Of a DNA stretch of 35,252 nt, positions 8,077-15,328 are shown piece after piece. Position 1 is the first letter of the stretch; each line of letters opens with the position of its first letter. This stretch comes from Okeania sp. SIO3I5 (lineage in GTDB: Bacteria; Cyanobacteriota; Cyanobacteriia; Cyanobacteriales; Microcoleaceae): the NCBI RefSeq assembly GCF_010672085.1, contig NZ_JAAHHT010000017.1, positions 47,322 through 82,573 on the forward strand, read 5' to 3'. Below the pieces are notes generated by a model. The model made no database searches. It saw nothing but the letters and a program-made list of their open reading frames with translations, and was not told where the DNA came from. A program made the position numbers and the translations under genes.

Positions 8077-8503
8077 CTTTCAATTTGGCTTTGAGTCGAT
8101 AGTGCACCCAATAATAGACTGTGGCATATCTCAGGTGCAGTTGATAATTAACCTTGAGCCACTCGACAATTTCCCCATAACTGTTGAACGCAGGCCCCTT
8201 TTCCAATCGTTCTTGTAATCCAGCTAGAGCTTCAGAGGTCAAATGGCGTGATTTTCCTGGTGCTTTTTTGACGGCCAGCAATTCGGATAATCCTCCTTGA
8301 CGATACTTTTGTAACCACCGAGTTACGGTTGAGCCATTTCGTCCCAAAAGTTGGGCGAGAGTTTGATGCTTAGTAATTTGTCCAGTTTTGATCCACCACA
8401 ACATTTGCAACCGTTCTTTTTGGCTAGCAGTACGACTATTTTTTAGTTGTTTCTCCAAAGATTCTGCACTTTCTGCGATCGCCAAAATCAGTTGACGTGC
8501 CAT
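8072..8503 (-). pseudogene. IS630-type transposase, N-terminal part only
   Basis: A 143-residue reading frame resembling the DNA-binding half of an IS630-family transposase. It has a helix-turn-helix around residues 40-70 (TLAQLLGRNGSTVTRWLQKY), a basic linker (KKAPGKSRHL) and a second winged-helix-like segment ending YYWVHYRLKAKLKV. The catalytic DDE domain expected downstream is absent. The frame stops inside the terminal repeat of the palindromic element at 7966-8076, which is followed by unrelated sequence. No matching inverted repeat is found upstream at 8504-8600. It is probably a remnant, although IS630 elements can be split in two frames and a solitary HTH protein cannot be excluded. 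Confidence 0.75.
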
Positions 8504-9021
8504 AACTCATCATTTTTAATTCAACTATTTTTATTCTATGCAACTTCATATAAAAATAGTATTACATAGTTTTTTTTTATATTTGACGCTTTGTGGTAAT
8601 TAACTTCACTATTTTTCTTCTGAAAAGGTAAAAAAGCTCAAAATCTTAGGTATAAAAATCTTAGGAATTATATATCTTTTCCGTAACACTTATACAGCTT
8701 AAATTTAGAGAATTATGAACTTATAAATAAAGGGGATTATAAACCGGATTTTTGCTTCAGAATATTTCTACTTAAATAGTATAAAAGCTAGCTATTTAAT
8801 TAAAATTTAAAACTGCTCTATTCTCTATCTAGCTAAAATACTGTAACTAAATTTACAGAAAAATTTAATGTTTTTCTATTCAAATTATTTTTGCGTTACA
8901 GAGTTTTTTTTATGCTATAATGAAATATCTAAATGTTAGTAATTTATTTCAATTACCCAAGGATATTCTCTCTAAAAGCTGGGAAGTGCCAAGCTAGTAA
9001 AGTACGTTACAATAGAAGGCT
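8504..9021. other. AT-rich intergenic region, nothing recognised
   Basis: A 518-bp gap, very AT-rich, between the transposase remnant and the ion-channel gene. I see no ORF, tandem repeat or strong hairpin in it. It lies downstream of the ion-channel gene and upstream of the transposase remnant. Confidence 0.4.
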
Positions 9022-10047
9022 TTAACCAGCGATCACTGCAGTCACAATAATAACCATATTTACCACCACATAAGAAATCCAGGTGATCCTAAAAATACGA
9101 CGATAGCGATAGATAGGCAATACCTCTTCATATCCATGCTGTAAGTTAGAATAAATTATTAGTACAGCAGTTACTAAAATATAAATCATTGCCGTGATGT
9201 GAATCGTATCAACCAATGTCAGACTTTCAGCTGTACCTAAAAATGACTCTAACACTCGTCGATTAACCACTATAGTAAATAAAGTTCCCGCCAGTAAACT
9301 AGCAGCACTGGAAGGTTTTAGAACATATGCTAAAAGTGAAATGGCATAGGTAATATAAACAGGAGCAGTAATTTTGAAAAAGCTAATTAATGAGTTTCGT
9401 TCAAGCTTGATCGAAATATACAAACGAGAATATCCAACTGTTCCCGTGTCTTCTAGTAAATTCGGGTCTGCAAAGTTTGTTTTATACTCTTTGTTGTCTT
9501 CTGTAACGGTAAAATCAGTAATCTTCCAATCTTCAAAAGTATCTTTGTCTCTTTTTGGCTTTTCTTTGTATGGTTCATATTTAAAATATGAAACTGCTTC
9601 ACTGGAATGTTCTATTATAATCTGCAATTCGTGACGATCAAATGGCAAGTTGTCTACGTTCCAATTGTGTCGGAAAGTGCCTTTAATTTTTACTAAAGAC
9701 CAATTATCTTTTGTTTGCAATTCACTACGTTTGACTTCCTTAGCGTTGATAAAATCTATATTTTTTTCTTTTAGTGGCTCTAAATCTGCTGATGGGCAAA
9801 CGCTCCACAGCCATAAATCAGCATCGAAGGAGTTTTCTTGTAAGTTAAAGTCATGCAGCGACATCAGATATGCACCCATTTGGCAAGTTTTTGGTGTGTT
9901 GGTCGTCTCTGCGATCGCTGGTGAAGTTTGACTCAGTAGTAATAAGCTGACAATAGATATTAGTATTATTCTGAATCTACAAGCGAAGAAATACCAGACT
10001 GCAAAATTGATTTTTTTTTGCAAAAATCTGACTTTTATAATAAACAT
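9022..10047 (-). CDS. Pentameric ligand-gated ion channel homologue
   Basis: A 341-residue protein with the architecture of a prokaryotic Cys-loop-type (pLGIC) channel. It has a hydrophobic N-terminal stretch at 26-46 ending AIA (signal peptide, though preceded by a long basic leader), then a beta-rich extracellular domain containing FDADLWLW (74-81) and LPFDRHELQIIIEH (134-147), the equivalent of the conserved FPxD loop. Four helices follow: M1 219-243, M2 247-267, M3 279-301, M4 319-340. As in other bacterial members there is no disulfide-bonded Cys loop; the only cysteines in the extracellular region are Cys55 and Cys84. The putative pore helix SAASLLAGTLFTIVVNRR is less polar than usual, so conduction is uncertain. 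No Shine-Dalgarno is seen and the start could be downstream. The ligand is unknown. Confidence 0.8.
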   Translation of the reverse strand: MFIIKVRFLQKKINFAVWYFFACRFRIILISIVSLLLLSQTSPAIAETTNTPKTCQMGAYLMSLHDFNLQENSFDADLWLWSVCPSADLEPLKEKNIDFINAKEVKRSELQTKDNWSLVKIKGTFRHNWNVDNLPFDRHELQIIIEHSSEAVSYFKYEPYKEKPKRDKDTFEDWKITDFTVTEDNKEYKTNFADPNLLEDTGTVGYSRLYISIKLERNSLISFFKITAPVYITYAISLLAYVLKPSSAASLLAGTLFTIVVNRRVLESFLGTAESLTLVDTIHITAMIYILVTAVLIIYSNLQHGYEEVLPIYRYRRIFRITWISYVVVNMVIIVTAVIAG

Positions 10048-10128
10048 AGTGCTATATTAATTCACTAAATATTGACTACAAAATAAATTTCAGGAATTAG
10101 GAATATTACCCAATTCCAGACAATTAAA

Positions 10129-11202
10129 TTAGACAGGAATTGCAGTAGTTAATGTTGATGTTTCATGTTGCTTAATCCATTCAAAAACTCTATTTAATGC
10201 CCACCAAATATCAGGATCTTGGGCAAGCTTTTGAGATGATTTATTGCTGATGTGAGCCACATGACCACCGTAACGAGTTAAAATCAAATCAATGGCAGAA
10301 TTATTTTTACAAGCATCTTTTAAATCTGGCACAATTGTGGGGTCAAATAAAGGGTCGTCTTCAGCATAAATAATCAATGTTTTCTTTCTAATATTAGGTA
10401 AAAAATATAGGGGACTTGTTGCTTGATAGTAAGCTTCTACTGATGGAAATCCTAATCGATCAATAACAAATTCTTCATCAAATTTCCAGATAGAATTTGC
10501 CCGTTCGATTGCCTCTGGATCGATATAATCTGGATGATGTTCGTGAATTAACCAAACTAACTTTTTGAGGTTTTTAGTAATTCCTTTATCCAAATTTCTT
10601 CCTAAACGAGAAGTGTTTAAATAAGACAGAGAACGTTGAGATTCTAGACTAGGACAAATAGCTGCACAGCCACCAATATCTGTTTCTGCTAATCCTAATT
10701 CTGGAGCCAAATTTTCTGCTAATTTTGCACCCCAAAGCGTTAATTGTCCTCCCAAAGAATATCCAGTAAACCAAAAATTTGGCGGACAACCAATTGCTTT
10801 TGCTTGAGCAGCAATATGAACAAAATCTTGCCCTTCATAAATCCCATCTGAAGTTAGAGTTGGTGATAGTAATGCAGTCTTACCATGGGCACGCCAATCA
10901 AATAAAATAACGGCATAACCTTGAGCATAAGCTTTGCGTCCTAATAATTTTAAGAACCATTGATTATCTAGTTCTCCTGTAATTCCATAAGTACCAATAA
11001 TTGTACCTTTTGGGTTTTCTGGAATAGCCATCCAGCTAAAAATTGGCACATCATTTGCACCGATAAAGATTGTATCTTGGTAAGGAGGCTCAGGAAATGT
11101 AGTAATCTCTTCCCAAAAACGGGGTATCCAAAAGGCTGCATAAAGAGTCATTGCTAAACCATTTTTTAGGAACCACGGAGGGCTATAAGAAGGATGACCC
11201 AT
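10129..11202 (-). CDS. Alpha/beta hydrolase, YheT/EMB8-like
   Basis: A 357-residue alpha/beta-fold hydrolase, probably a cytoplasmic esterase. The N-terminal YSPPWFLKNGLAMTLY matches the start of the YheT-like family. The nucleophile elbow is GYSLGG with Ser149. The acid is in YAEDDPLFDP (Asp282 or Asp283), and the histidine is in RYGGHVAHIS (His314 most likely). FDWRAHGKT at 101-109 is the usual strand-loop before the elbow. It lies between the ion-channel homologue and a DUF1624-like gene on the same strand, with gaps of about 80 and 110 bp. The downstream edge of the upstream gap carries a half-site of the TCCGG palindrome family. The substrate is unknown. Confidence 0.88.
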   Translation of the reverse strand: MGHPSYSPPWFLKNGLAMTLYAAFWIPRFWEEITTFPEPPYQDTIFIGANDVPIFSWMAIPENPKGTIIGTYGITGELDNQWFLKLLGRKAYAQGYAVILFDWRAHGKTALLSPTLTSDGIYEGQDFVHIAAQAKAIGCPPNFWFTGYSLGGQLTLWGAKLAENLAPELGLAETDIGGCAAICPSLESQRSLSYLNTSRLGRNLDKGITKNLKKLVWLIHEHHPDYIDPEAIERANSIWKFDEEFVIDRLGFPSVEAYYQATSPLYFLPNIRKKTLIIYAEDDPLFDPTIVPDLKDACKNNSAIDLILTRYGGHVAHISNKSSQKLAQDPDIWWALNRVFEWIKQHETSTLTTAIPV

Positions 11203-11314
11203 AGATAAATGTTAATCTAATAAAATTTAAATTTGTTCGTCCGGTATTATATCATACTGTTTCACATTATCAAAAAGCTTGTTCAACCTGTGTAAATTAC
11301 TTAATAACTGAATT

Positions 11315-12496
11315 TTATTTTTTTCTACCCTTTAAAGAGGAGGCTTGAAACCTAATTTTCTGGTAACAGATAATGTATAAGAGGAAAGTTATTAACAACC
11401 AAATCAGATAAACAATTTGTAAATTATACCCAAATTCTTTTGGTTTCCAACTGATGCCTAATTGGGAGAAAGTCAAAGGTTCTATACCATATCTAGACAA
11501 CGCAAATAAAATAGCGGTTAGATGAATTAAGTAAACGTGGATAACATAGAAAAATAATGGTTCCTGACCTAATATAATTAATGGCTTAAAATAACGTATG
11601 TTTGATTTTTCAAAATAATAAAGTAATAGGATAGCTAGACCGAGTGTAATTAATAAATATAGCAAAGAAGGCGGATATTTATGACAATCAATAAAAGATA
11701 GTACGGTATCAGGAAAACTATACTGGATTGACCAAGGATTCGGGTCGCCATAAATATTAGTTCCTCGAATAATAATAAAAGCAACAATCATCCCTAAACC
11801 TATTTTTCTTAATAGCTGAAGTCGCCGATATTTTTCCATTTCAAACAGCGTTCCGAAAGCATAACCTACTGCCATGACTCCGATCCAAGGAATCAGAGGA
11901 TGGAGGATAAATAAGCGAAACCCAGAAATAGGTTCAATCATTGTGCGCTGGTGAAGTATTGCCCACAACCAACCAATATTTCCTAATTGCTCTACTTGTA
12001 CATTATCAAAAAGATTATGTCGGACTATTAGCAAAATTCCAATTGTCGCTATTATCCGAGTAGGAAGATAAATTATTGCTGCTAAAAAAATCATCGAACA
12101 AGCGATCGCCCACAATACTCCAGCAGCAGAAAAAGTTAAATTCAGGTCAAACCTCCAGCTAAAACGTACTACTGTTAAATCTAGAAACACTAACCACAGT
12201 CCTCGGAGCAACAAAAACCGACAAAGTTGTTGCTTGGTTTTGCCACGTTTGAGAGAGAGATAAGCTCCTATTCCTGCTAGAAAAATGAATGTAGGAGCGC
12301 AAAGATGGGTTATCCAACGCGTTAGAAATAGAGGAATGTTTGACTCGGTAAGGTCTAAGGGGTTAAAGTTAGCATTGGAGAAAAATGTTCGTACATGGTC
12401 TAATGTCATCAGCACCATTACGAGTCCACGCAAAATGTCAATTGATAGAATTCGTGGTGTTCGGTTTTGATTTGGATTTTTCGATTCTAATACCAT
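11315..12496 (-). CDS. DUF1624 / HGSNAT-like membrane acyltransferase
   Basis: A 393-residue polytopic membrane protein with about ten helices. The N-terminal motif RILSIDILRGLVMVLMTLDH (14-33) followed by RTFF is the signature of the DUF1624 / heparan-alpha-glucosaminide acetyltransferase-like group, with LDH containing the candidate active-site histidine. ITHLCAPTFIFLAGIGAYLS follows in the second helix, as expected. Such proteins are thought to transfer acyl groups across the membrane, but the bacterial substrates are mostly unknown. The start at 12496 lies just inside a duplicated segment derived from the neighbouring kinase gene. Confidence 0.88.
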   Translation of the reverse strand: MVLESKNPNQNRTPRILSIDILRGLVMVLMTLDHVRTFFSNANFNPLDLTESNIPLFLTRWITHLCAPTFIFLAGIGAYLSLKRGKTKQQLCRFLLLRGLWLVFLDLTVVRFSWRFDLNLTFSAAGVLWAIACSMIFLAAIIYLPTRIIATIGILLIVRHNLFDNVQVEQLGNIGWLWAILHQRTMIEPISGFRLFILHPLIPWIGVMAVGYAFGTLFEMEKYRRLQLLRKIGLGMIVAFIIIRGTNIYGDPNPWSIQYSFPDTVLSFIDCHKYPPSLLYLLITLGLAILLLYYFEKSNIRYFKPLIILGQEPLFFYVIHVYLIHLTAILFALSRYGIEPLTFSQLGISWKPKEFGYNLQIVYLIWLLITFLLYIICYQKIRFQASSLKGRKK

Positions 12497-12502
12497 TTTA
12501 AT

Positions 12503-12796
12503 AAAGTTATAAATTTTCAGCCCCCCTTACCAAGGGGGGTTGGGGGGATTGAACTCTTTTGTTTCGATACTGAGGTCTAGTTCAATTAAAACTATCATAA
12601 TCTAATTTTACTGGATATTCTTGACAGTTCCACAATACTTCATAACATGAAAGTTATAAATTTTCAGCCCCCCTTACCAAGGGGGGTTGGGGGGATTGAA
12701 CTCTTTTGTTTCGATACTGAGGTCTAGTTCAATTAAAACTATCATAATCTAATTTTACTGGATATTCTTGACAATTCCACGCAGCTTCATAACAGG
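12503..12796. repeat. 147-bp tandem duplication including the kinase 3' end
   Basis: Two direct copies, 12503-12649 and 12650-about 12796, are nearly identical. Each contains a CCCCCCTTACCAAGGGGGG hairpin (12520 and 12667), a short spacer, the kinase stop codon and its last twenty or so codons. The downstream copy (12503-12649) reads YEVLWNCQEYPVKLDYDSFN, against YEAAWNCQEYPVKLDYDSFN in the real gene. It is therefore an orphan C-terminal fragment without a start. Confidence 0.9.
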
Positions 12797-13988
12797 GTTG
12801 TTTTTCTAATGCCTGATTTATTTGATTGATTACTTTTACATACTCTGATTTTTTTGTTTGAATTTGATTGTCAATTTCTGGATTTTGGGGAATATTTTCT
12901 AATTCTTGAATAGCGATTTGTAATTCGTCTCTGGCGATTTCTAATTGTTCTTTTTCTGGGGCAGCTTTTGCTTTACTAATAGCTATTTCTGCTTTTTGAA
13001 TTGCTGCATCTAACATTTCCTGCTCCGTAATTTCTTGGGTAGGGGTGACCGTTGGCGGAGTTTCGTTTTTATTGTTGTAAAAAATGACTGTTGCTGTGCT
13101 GATAATGCCGATAATAATGACGATTATTCCAATTTTTAAACACTGATTATTTCCTAGGTTTGGGTCTAGAGATGGTTGGGTTGTGGTAATTTGCAGTTTA
13201 GTTTTAGGACTAGAAATAGCTGTTAACATTTCTGTGGCGGTTTGATAGCGATCGCTCCAATTTTCTGCTATAGATTTATCTAAAATATCGGCAAATTCCT
13301 GGCTAATATTCGGTACATTTGAACGCCAGGAAAATTTATTTTTGGGGATTTCTCCTGTTAATAGATAAATTGCTGTGGTGCCTAAACTATAGATATCGCT
13401 GGCAAAGGTAGGTTTTCCTAATATTTGTTCGGGAGGAGTAAAACCTGGAGTTCCGACGACTGAGTTTCTAGGAATTTGAGAGTTTATGGAAGAGACTATT
13501 TCTTTGACAATGCCGAAGTCGATTAACATGGGTAAATTTTCCGAGTTGAGCATAATATTAGTTGGTTTAATATCTCGGTGAATTATGTTGTGTTGGCGAT
13601 GAATAAATTCGAGGACTGGCAATAATTTTATGAGTATATTTTTGACTTCTGTTTCTGTTAGTTTGCCTTGTTGTTGAAACTTTTGTTCGAGGTTATATCC
13701 TGCTATCCATTCTTGAACTAAATAAAGTTGATTATTTTCGGAAAAATAGGCGTATGAATCTGGAATTTGCGGGTGTGTGCCTAAATTTTCCAAGGTTTTT
13801 GCTTCTTGTTGAAATCTGGCTTCAAGTTCCTGTTGGAGCTTGGTATTTTGGGGGTGAGTTTTCAGTTGTTTGATGAGACATAGGCGATGGGTAGCAGTTT
13901 TGATGTCTTTTCCCTGGAATGTGATACTTAAATTTGTCTCATGTAGTTTTTTGAGAATTTCGTATCGGTTGTCTAGAAGTTGGTTCAT
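12729..13988 (-). CDS. Membrane-anchored Ser/Thr protein kinase (Hanks type)
   Basis: A 419-residue protein kinase. The catalytic domain (about 8-258) shows the ATP lysine in CLIKQL (Lys40), the catalytic loop HRDIKPTNIML (His137, Asp139, Lys141, Asn144), DFG (157-159), the activation/P+1 region GTPGFTPPEQ (179-188) and SDIYSLGTTAIYLLTGEIP. The glycine-rich loop is degenerate (LHETNLSITFQG), common in cyanobacterial kinases. One membrane helix (286-304) connects to a charged, coiled-coil-like tail (320-400) ending in a conserved-looking CYEAAWNCQEYPVKLDY peptide, outside the membrane if the kinase is cytoplasmic. The start at 13988 abuts TTATCAG heptamers and has no clear Shine-Dalgarno. Its 3' end has been duplicated. 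Confidence 0.93.
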   Translation of the reverse strand: MNQLLDNRYEILKKLHETNLSITFQGKDIKTATHRLCLIKQLKTHPQNTKLQQELEARFQQEAKTLENLGTHPQIPDSYAYFSENNQLYLVQEWIAGYNLEQKFQQQGKLTETEVKNILIKLLPVLEFIHRQHNIIHRDIKPTNIMLNSENLPMLIDFGIVKEIVSSINSQIPRNSVVGTPGFTPPEQILGKPTFASDIYSLGTTAIYLLTGEIPKNKFSWRSNVPNISQEFADILDKSIAENWSDRYQTATEMLTAISSPKTKLQITTTQPSLDPNLGNNQCLKIGIIVIIIGIISTATVIFYNNKNETPPTVTPTQEITEQEMLDAAIQKAEIAISKAKAAPEKEQLEIARDELQIAIQELENIPQNPEIDNQIQTKKSEYVKVINQINQALEKQPCYEAAWNCQEYPVKLDYDSFN

Positions 13989-14022
13989 TTCAATTATCAG
14001 TTATCAGTTCAACTTAATAAAA

Positions 14023-14100
14023 GTAGGTTGGGTAGAACGACAGTGAAACCCAACAATACCTTGATATTTTGGGTTGATGTTGGGTTTATCCTCTCCCTTT
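14023..14100. repeat. Partial GTAGGTTGGGTT palindromic element
   Basis: The left end and interior of the family seen intact at 15238-15323 and 27176-27285 (GTAGGTTGGGTAGAACGA, then a GATGTTGGGTTTATC segment). The right terminal repeat is missing. It lies upstream of the kinase gene. Confidence 0.7.
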
Positions 14101-14110
14101 TAGGGAGAAG

Positions 14111-14326
14111 TAATATCATGTCCGGATGAACAGGTATAAATAAATTAGGAAAAAGTCACGAATCAGGAGATCCCCCCTAACCCCCCTTGAGAAGGGGGGA
14201 ACTGGAAGTCCCCCTTTTTAAGGGGGATTTAGGGGGATCGATAATTGATGTGTTTCACGCTTACTAAAAACTGCTATATAAGGAGGAGCAAGTTTTTTTT
14301 ATCACTAATTATCCGGACATAATATA
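14111..14326. repeat. Nested MITE-like elements
   Basis: The outer element begins TAATATCATGTCCGGATGAA (14111) and ends with the inverted ATCCGGACATAATATA (to 14326). It contains a second, self-complementary element at 14169-14239 whose ends are GATCCCCCCTAACCCCCCTT and AAGGGGGATTTAGGGGGATC. The related outer element at 6354-6465 lacks the inner block. It fills the gap between the kinase and xisI, where no gene is seen. Confidence 0.75.
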
Positions 14327-14369
14327 ATTATCCATTATCAATTATCAATTATCCATTATCAATGGAATC

Positions 14370-14702
14370 CTAACCGACAGCTAATCCGCTAAACTGTCGC
14401 CGATAGGCAGATTGAAAACCCAAAACTATATCTGTCTCAGGTACCCCTGCTTCTAACAACTCGTCGGCCACCCCGATATCGGTACAATCTTGTTGTACCC
14501 AGAATTTCCCATCTTTGATATCCACATGAACTGTAGTGCCATATACTCGTTTGTGGGCATCCCAACCTAGATTAACAACTAAATAGCGATCGCGCACCGT
14601 ATCGAAAACAGCTTCGACTTCGGTATCTGGAGAGATATCTTCTCCTAAGAAACTTTCGGTCAAAATTTTTTGGATCAGTTCGGGATAATTTAGTTTTTCC
14701 AT
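14370..14702 (-). CDS. xisI: XisI, fdxN element excision controlling factor-like
   Basis: A 110-residue XisI-family protein. The recognisable features are the N-terminal YPELIQKILTES, the central RDRYLVVNLGWD, the segment DGKFWVQQDCTDIGVADELL and the C-terminal ETDIVLGFQSAYRRQ. A strong AAGGAGG lies about ten bases before the ATG at 14702, and the gene overlaps the end of xisH by 13 bases. XisI was described in Anabaena as helping the XisF recombinase excise the fdxN element, but XisHI pairs occur widely without that element. No recombinase or nif gene is present here, so the role in this genome is open. Confidence 0.93.
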   Translation of the reverse strand: MEKLNYPELIQKILTESFLGEDISPDTEVEAVFDTVRDRYLVVNLGWDAHKRVYGTTVHVDIKDGKFWVQQDCTDIGVADELLEAGVPETDIVLGFQSAYRRQFSGLAVG

Positions 14703-15106
14703 GTGATTATTTCCTCCTTATTAGGTTCAAAAATTAGTAATTTTAATTGATGTTCGGCGACAACATCTTGAACAAACTCCCGACGAAAAAAGCTATCGTA
14801 AACCTCAAAGGTAATTGCCAAATATAGTATCCGATTTGGATGAATTTTTCTTAATGCAGAGCGGTAGTTAAGTATTTGTCCGAGGGTTAAATGAAATTCT
14901 TTAACCTCGGATTTTCCCACAAAATATTTAACTTCTACCGCTATTTTGCGGTTGTCTTTTTCAGCAGCAATGATTTTTTCTGCACCTAAGTCTATTTGGA
15001 AATTAACGTCGCCGACTCTCATAAATAGAGGATCGTGAGTTACGAGCCATCCATCTTTTTCGAGGGCCGAACGTACTGCATCGTGAAAGATGTCTTTTGC
15101 TGACAT
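14690..15106 (-). CDS. xisH: XisH, fdxN element excision controlling factor-like
   Basis: A 138-residue XisH-family protein, beginning MSAKDIFHDAVRSALEKDGW, the family's standard N-terminus. A PD-(D/E)XK nuclease-like core is visible: Asp39 in FQIDLGAEK and Glu58-x-Lys60 in IAVEVKYF. DNA cleavage or binding is therefore plausible but not shown. The gene is co-transcribed with xisI, overlapping it by 13 bases. A weak AAGG precedes the ATG at 15106. Conserved XisH-XisI pairing suggests a two-protein module. Its small size, overlap and scattered distribution would also fit a toxin-antitoxin-like unit, which is inference. Confidence 0.93.
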   Translation of the reverse strand: MSAKDIFHDAVRSALEKDGWLVTHDPLFMRVGDVNFQIDLGAEKIIAAEKDNRKIAVEVKYFVGKSEVKEFHLTLGQILNYRSALRKIHPNRILYLAITFEVYDSFFRREFVQDVVAEHQLKLLIFEPNKEEIITWKN

Positions 15107-15237
15107 AATAGCCTTTTTTGAGGTTTAATTTTGCTTGAGTTTTGGGTTGTTTGAGAAATTATAGCATTTATTAGTTATCAGCAGCTATTAGTGGTTTGGT
15201 TGAGGTAACGCTTTTTGGGGTGTTTAAGTCGATAAAA

Positions 15238-15323
15238 GTAGGTTGGGTAGAACGAAGTGAAACCCAACTCATACCTTTATGCGTTAGGTTTATGTTGGGT
15301 TTCGTTACCTCAACCCAACCTAC
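15238..15323. repeat. Palindromic element (GTAGGTTGGGTT family), intact
   Basis: An 86-bp element with inverted ends GTAGGTTGGGTAGAACGA on the left and AACCCAACCTAC on the right. It sits directly downstream of the protease-TPR gene, its right end six bases from the stop codon. Confidence 0.85.
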
Positions 15324-15328
15324 GAATA

